Assembly: GCA_002789615.1 (NCBI GenBank)
Contig: PFTO01000064.1
Span: 1-6,365, forward strand
From: Acidobacteria bacterium CG_4_9_14_3_um_filter_49_7
GTDB lineage: Bacteria; Acidobacteriota; Holophagae; Thermotomaculales; Thermotomaculaceae
Length of the DNA stretch: 6,365 nucleotides
Direction: 5' to 3'
A program made the position numbers and the translations under genes. Below the pieces are notes generated by a model that worked only from the letters and a program-made list of their open reading frames with translations, ran no database searches and was not told the origin of the DNA. Below, in pieces: positions 5,343-6,365 of this stretch. Position 1 is the stretch's first letter. Each line of letters begins with the position of its first letter.

Positions 5343-6223
5343 GAAGCGGCAAAGGCAACGACTGTTCCCACAATCGCCCGGGCACTAATATGCTCCTTGA
5401 AAAACAGCCTTGACAATGGGATCAGAAATAGCGGCGAGAGCGACATGAGGGTGGACGCAATCCCAATGCGGGTGTAGGCGATTGCAGCAAGTGAAAGCAC
5501 AACTCCCAGAACCGGGCCCATAAAAGCTGCCCCAAGCAGCTGCGCCAACACTGGGCGAACTTTCAACCTCTTGAAATGGCTCAGGAATCTCCCCCTGAAA
5601 ACAGAAATCAAGCCGATGGCAACTGCCGCAACGGAAACACGGATCAGGTTGGCCGAGATCGGGGACAAGCCACCGGCAAGTCCGTTCTTGGCAAATAGTA
5701 AACCGAGGGCCTGTCCCAGAGCCCCGCCAACTCCCATCAAAACACCCAGCGCGTAACGGGGGTGCACCTCTCCATTTCGGGGTTTTGGTTCAGTCACCAC
5801 CCAGGCGATAGCCCCCACTGTTCCGGCTACAGCAAGCATTTCCATACCGTTCATGGATTCACCAAGAAAGAAATACCCCAGAATGCTGCTGAAAATGGGG
5901 ACAAGTGTCATCAACAGCATTGCCAGTCGGGGACCGATCAACAGAAAGGACTCGAACAGCATGGAGTCTCCCAGCACATATCCCACAAAGCCGGACAAGC
6001 CCAGCCAGAAAAAAGCCGGGTTTCCCGCATGGATCGGAAAGGGGATTCCGAATACCAGAAAATGAATAATCAAAAGAAAACCCAGCGCAAACCAGAGGCG
6101 AATCTGGTTCACGGCATTAGAGCCGATTCGCCTGCCCGCAGCGGTAAACAGAAGGGAGCCAAAGGACCAGCAGATGGCTGTCAGAACTGCCGCGATTTGT
6201 CCAAATAGTGCCGTCGTTTCCAT
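5321..6223 (-). CDS. EamA/DMT-family membrane transporter (10 transmembrane segments)
   Basis: 300 residues, the usual size of drug/metabolite transporter (DMT) superfamily proteins with two EamA repeats. About ten hydrophobic segments are visible, roughly at 8-28, 41-60, 70-87, 93-112, 113-121/128-144, 157-178, 189-209, 226-248, 252-271 and 281-300. The two repeats split near 150, where the charged loop EPKPRNGEVHPR lies. Each repeat carries the family signature of a Pro-containing helix leading to an acidic residue: LVPIFSSILGYFFLGE (107-122) and LSPLFLIPLSRLFFKE (262-277). Family members export amino acids, nucleotides or other small metabolites across the inner membrane, and the substrate here is unknown. 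ATG 6223 has GGGAG four bases upstream. The 3' end overlaps the convergent ptb-like gene by 7 bp, so it is not part of that operon. Confidence 0.92.
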   Translation of the reverse strand: METTALFGQIAAVLTAICWSFGSLLFTAAGRRIGSNAVNQIRLWFALGFLLIIHFLVFGIPFPIHAGNPAFFWLGLSGFVGYVLGDSMLFESFLLIGPRLAMLLMTLVPIFSSILGYFFLGESMNGMEMLAVAGTVGAIAWVVTEPKPRNGEVHPRYALGVLMGVGGALGQALGLLFAKNGLAGGLSPISANLIRVSVAAVAIGLISVFRGRFLSHFKRLKVRPVLAQLLGAAFMGPVLGVVLSLAAIAYTRIGIASTLMSLSPLFLIPLSRLFFKEHISARAIVGTVVAFAASALLFFY

Positions 6224-6247
6224 TCATCTCCCTCTCAAACGGCAATC

Positions 6248-6279
6248 TTATCATTTATGCGAGGGGCTCGAAATGATAA
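6248..6279. repeat. Large inverted repeat upstream of the DMT transporter gene
   Basis: TTATCATTT (6248-6256) and AAATGATAA (6271-6279) are perfect 9-bp reverse complements. Inside them CGAG (6260-6263) and CTCG (6267-6270) add four more pairs around a GGG loop, leaving a three-base ATG bulge on one side. It lies 25 bases upstream of the transporter start. It could be a two-fold operator overlapping the -10, or a leader hairpin. Confidence 0.6.
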
Positions 6280-6301
6280 TTTGCAGTTGAAATTGGAGCA
6301 A
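6273..6301 (-). promoter_or_regulatory. Candidate promoter of the DMT transporter gene
   Basis: On the minus strand TTGCTC (6301-6296, three of six to consensus) is followed after 17 bp by TATCAT (6278-6273, five of six). The -10 hexamer lies inside the right arm of the 6248-6279 inverted repeat. A repressor bound there would block it. Confidence 0.38.
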
Positions 6302-6335
6302 GATAAGAAAAAGAACAGTTCCACGTCCTGTCGGA

Positions 6336-6363
6336 GTGTCAAGTCCTGATTAAAAGTTGACAC
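6336..6363. repeat. Inverted repeat GTGTCAA / TTGACAC at the right edge
   Basis: GTGTCAA (6336-6342) and TTGACAC (6357-6363) are perfect reverse complements 14 bp apart. Each contains TTGACA reading outward, one on each strand. They could be two divergent -35 elements or one dyad operator. On the minus strand no good -10 sits 16-18 bp from it; the plus-strand counterpart would lie outside the window. Confidence 0.4.
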
Positions 6364-6365
6364 AT

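Noticed and set aside
5762..6208. 148-codon plus-strand open frame opposite the DMT transporter gene.
   Set aside because: It is hydrophilic and His/Gln/Lys-rich, the usual antisense image of a membrane-protein gene, with no motif or ribosome site.

Overview
The window (6365 bp, roughly half G+C) looks like a chromosomal metabolic segment from a fermentative, probably Gram-negative bacterium. Two things point to a Gram-negative: a lipoprotein signal with a lipobox on a DUF1684 protein, and good GGAGG-type ribosome binding sites throughout. Two things point to anaerobic amino-acid or organic-acid metabolism: an oxygen-sensitive iron-sulfur L-serine dehydratase, and a butyrate kinase / phosphotransbutyrylase cluster. 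I cannot assign a phylum from the sequence alone. I see no rRNA, tRNA, CRISPR array, transposase, integrase or other mobile element.

Layout from left to right. Bases 1-814 (minus strand) carry the 5' part of a DUF1684 lipoprotein gene that starts at TTG and runs off the left edge. A 130-bp divergent intergenic region follows. Then comes sdaA (945-2165, plus), a single-chain Fe-S L-serine ammonia-lyase. Its stop codon lies inside a hairpin that is followed at once by a second perfect palindrome. Next is a 486-bp gene-free gap (2166-2651). It is rich in short degenerate direct repeats and ends in a perfect 21-bp inverted repeat just upstream of the next gene. A tightly packed plus-strand operon comes next: buk (2652-3722), a diverged phosphotransbutyrylase (3730-4578), and a second, shorter phosphotransbutyrylase-like gene (4575-5327) coupled by an ATGA overlap. 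A convergent EamA/DMT transporter gene (5321-6223, minus) overlaps the operon end by 7 bp. Its upstream region holds a large inverted repeat over a plausible promoter.

Functionally, serine dehydratase yields pyruvate and ammonia from serine. The buk/ptb cluster would conserve energy by turning butyryl-CoA, or a branched-chain acyl-CoA, into acyl phosphate and then acid plus ATP. The exporter-like DMT protein may move a metabolite, but its substrate cannot be read from sequence.

The most interesting observation is that the two tandem phosphotransbutyrylase-like proteins appear to have lost complementary parts of the family fold. The first keeps the N-terminal region and the C-terminal Ser-Arg motif but lacks the mid-protein (V/I)DGP-L-D block. 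The second keeps that block but lacks the N-terminal half-domain and the Ser-Arg motif. This suggests an obligate two-subunit enzyme or a catalytic/pseudoenzyme pair.
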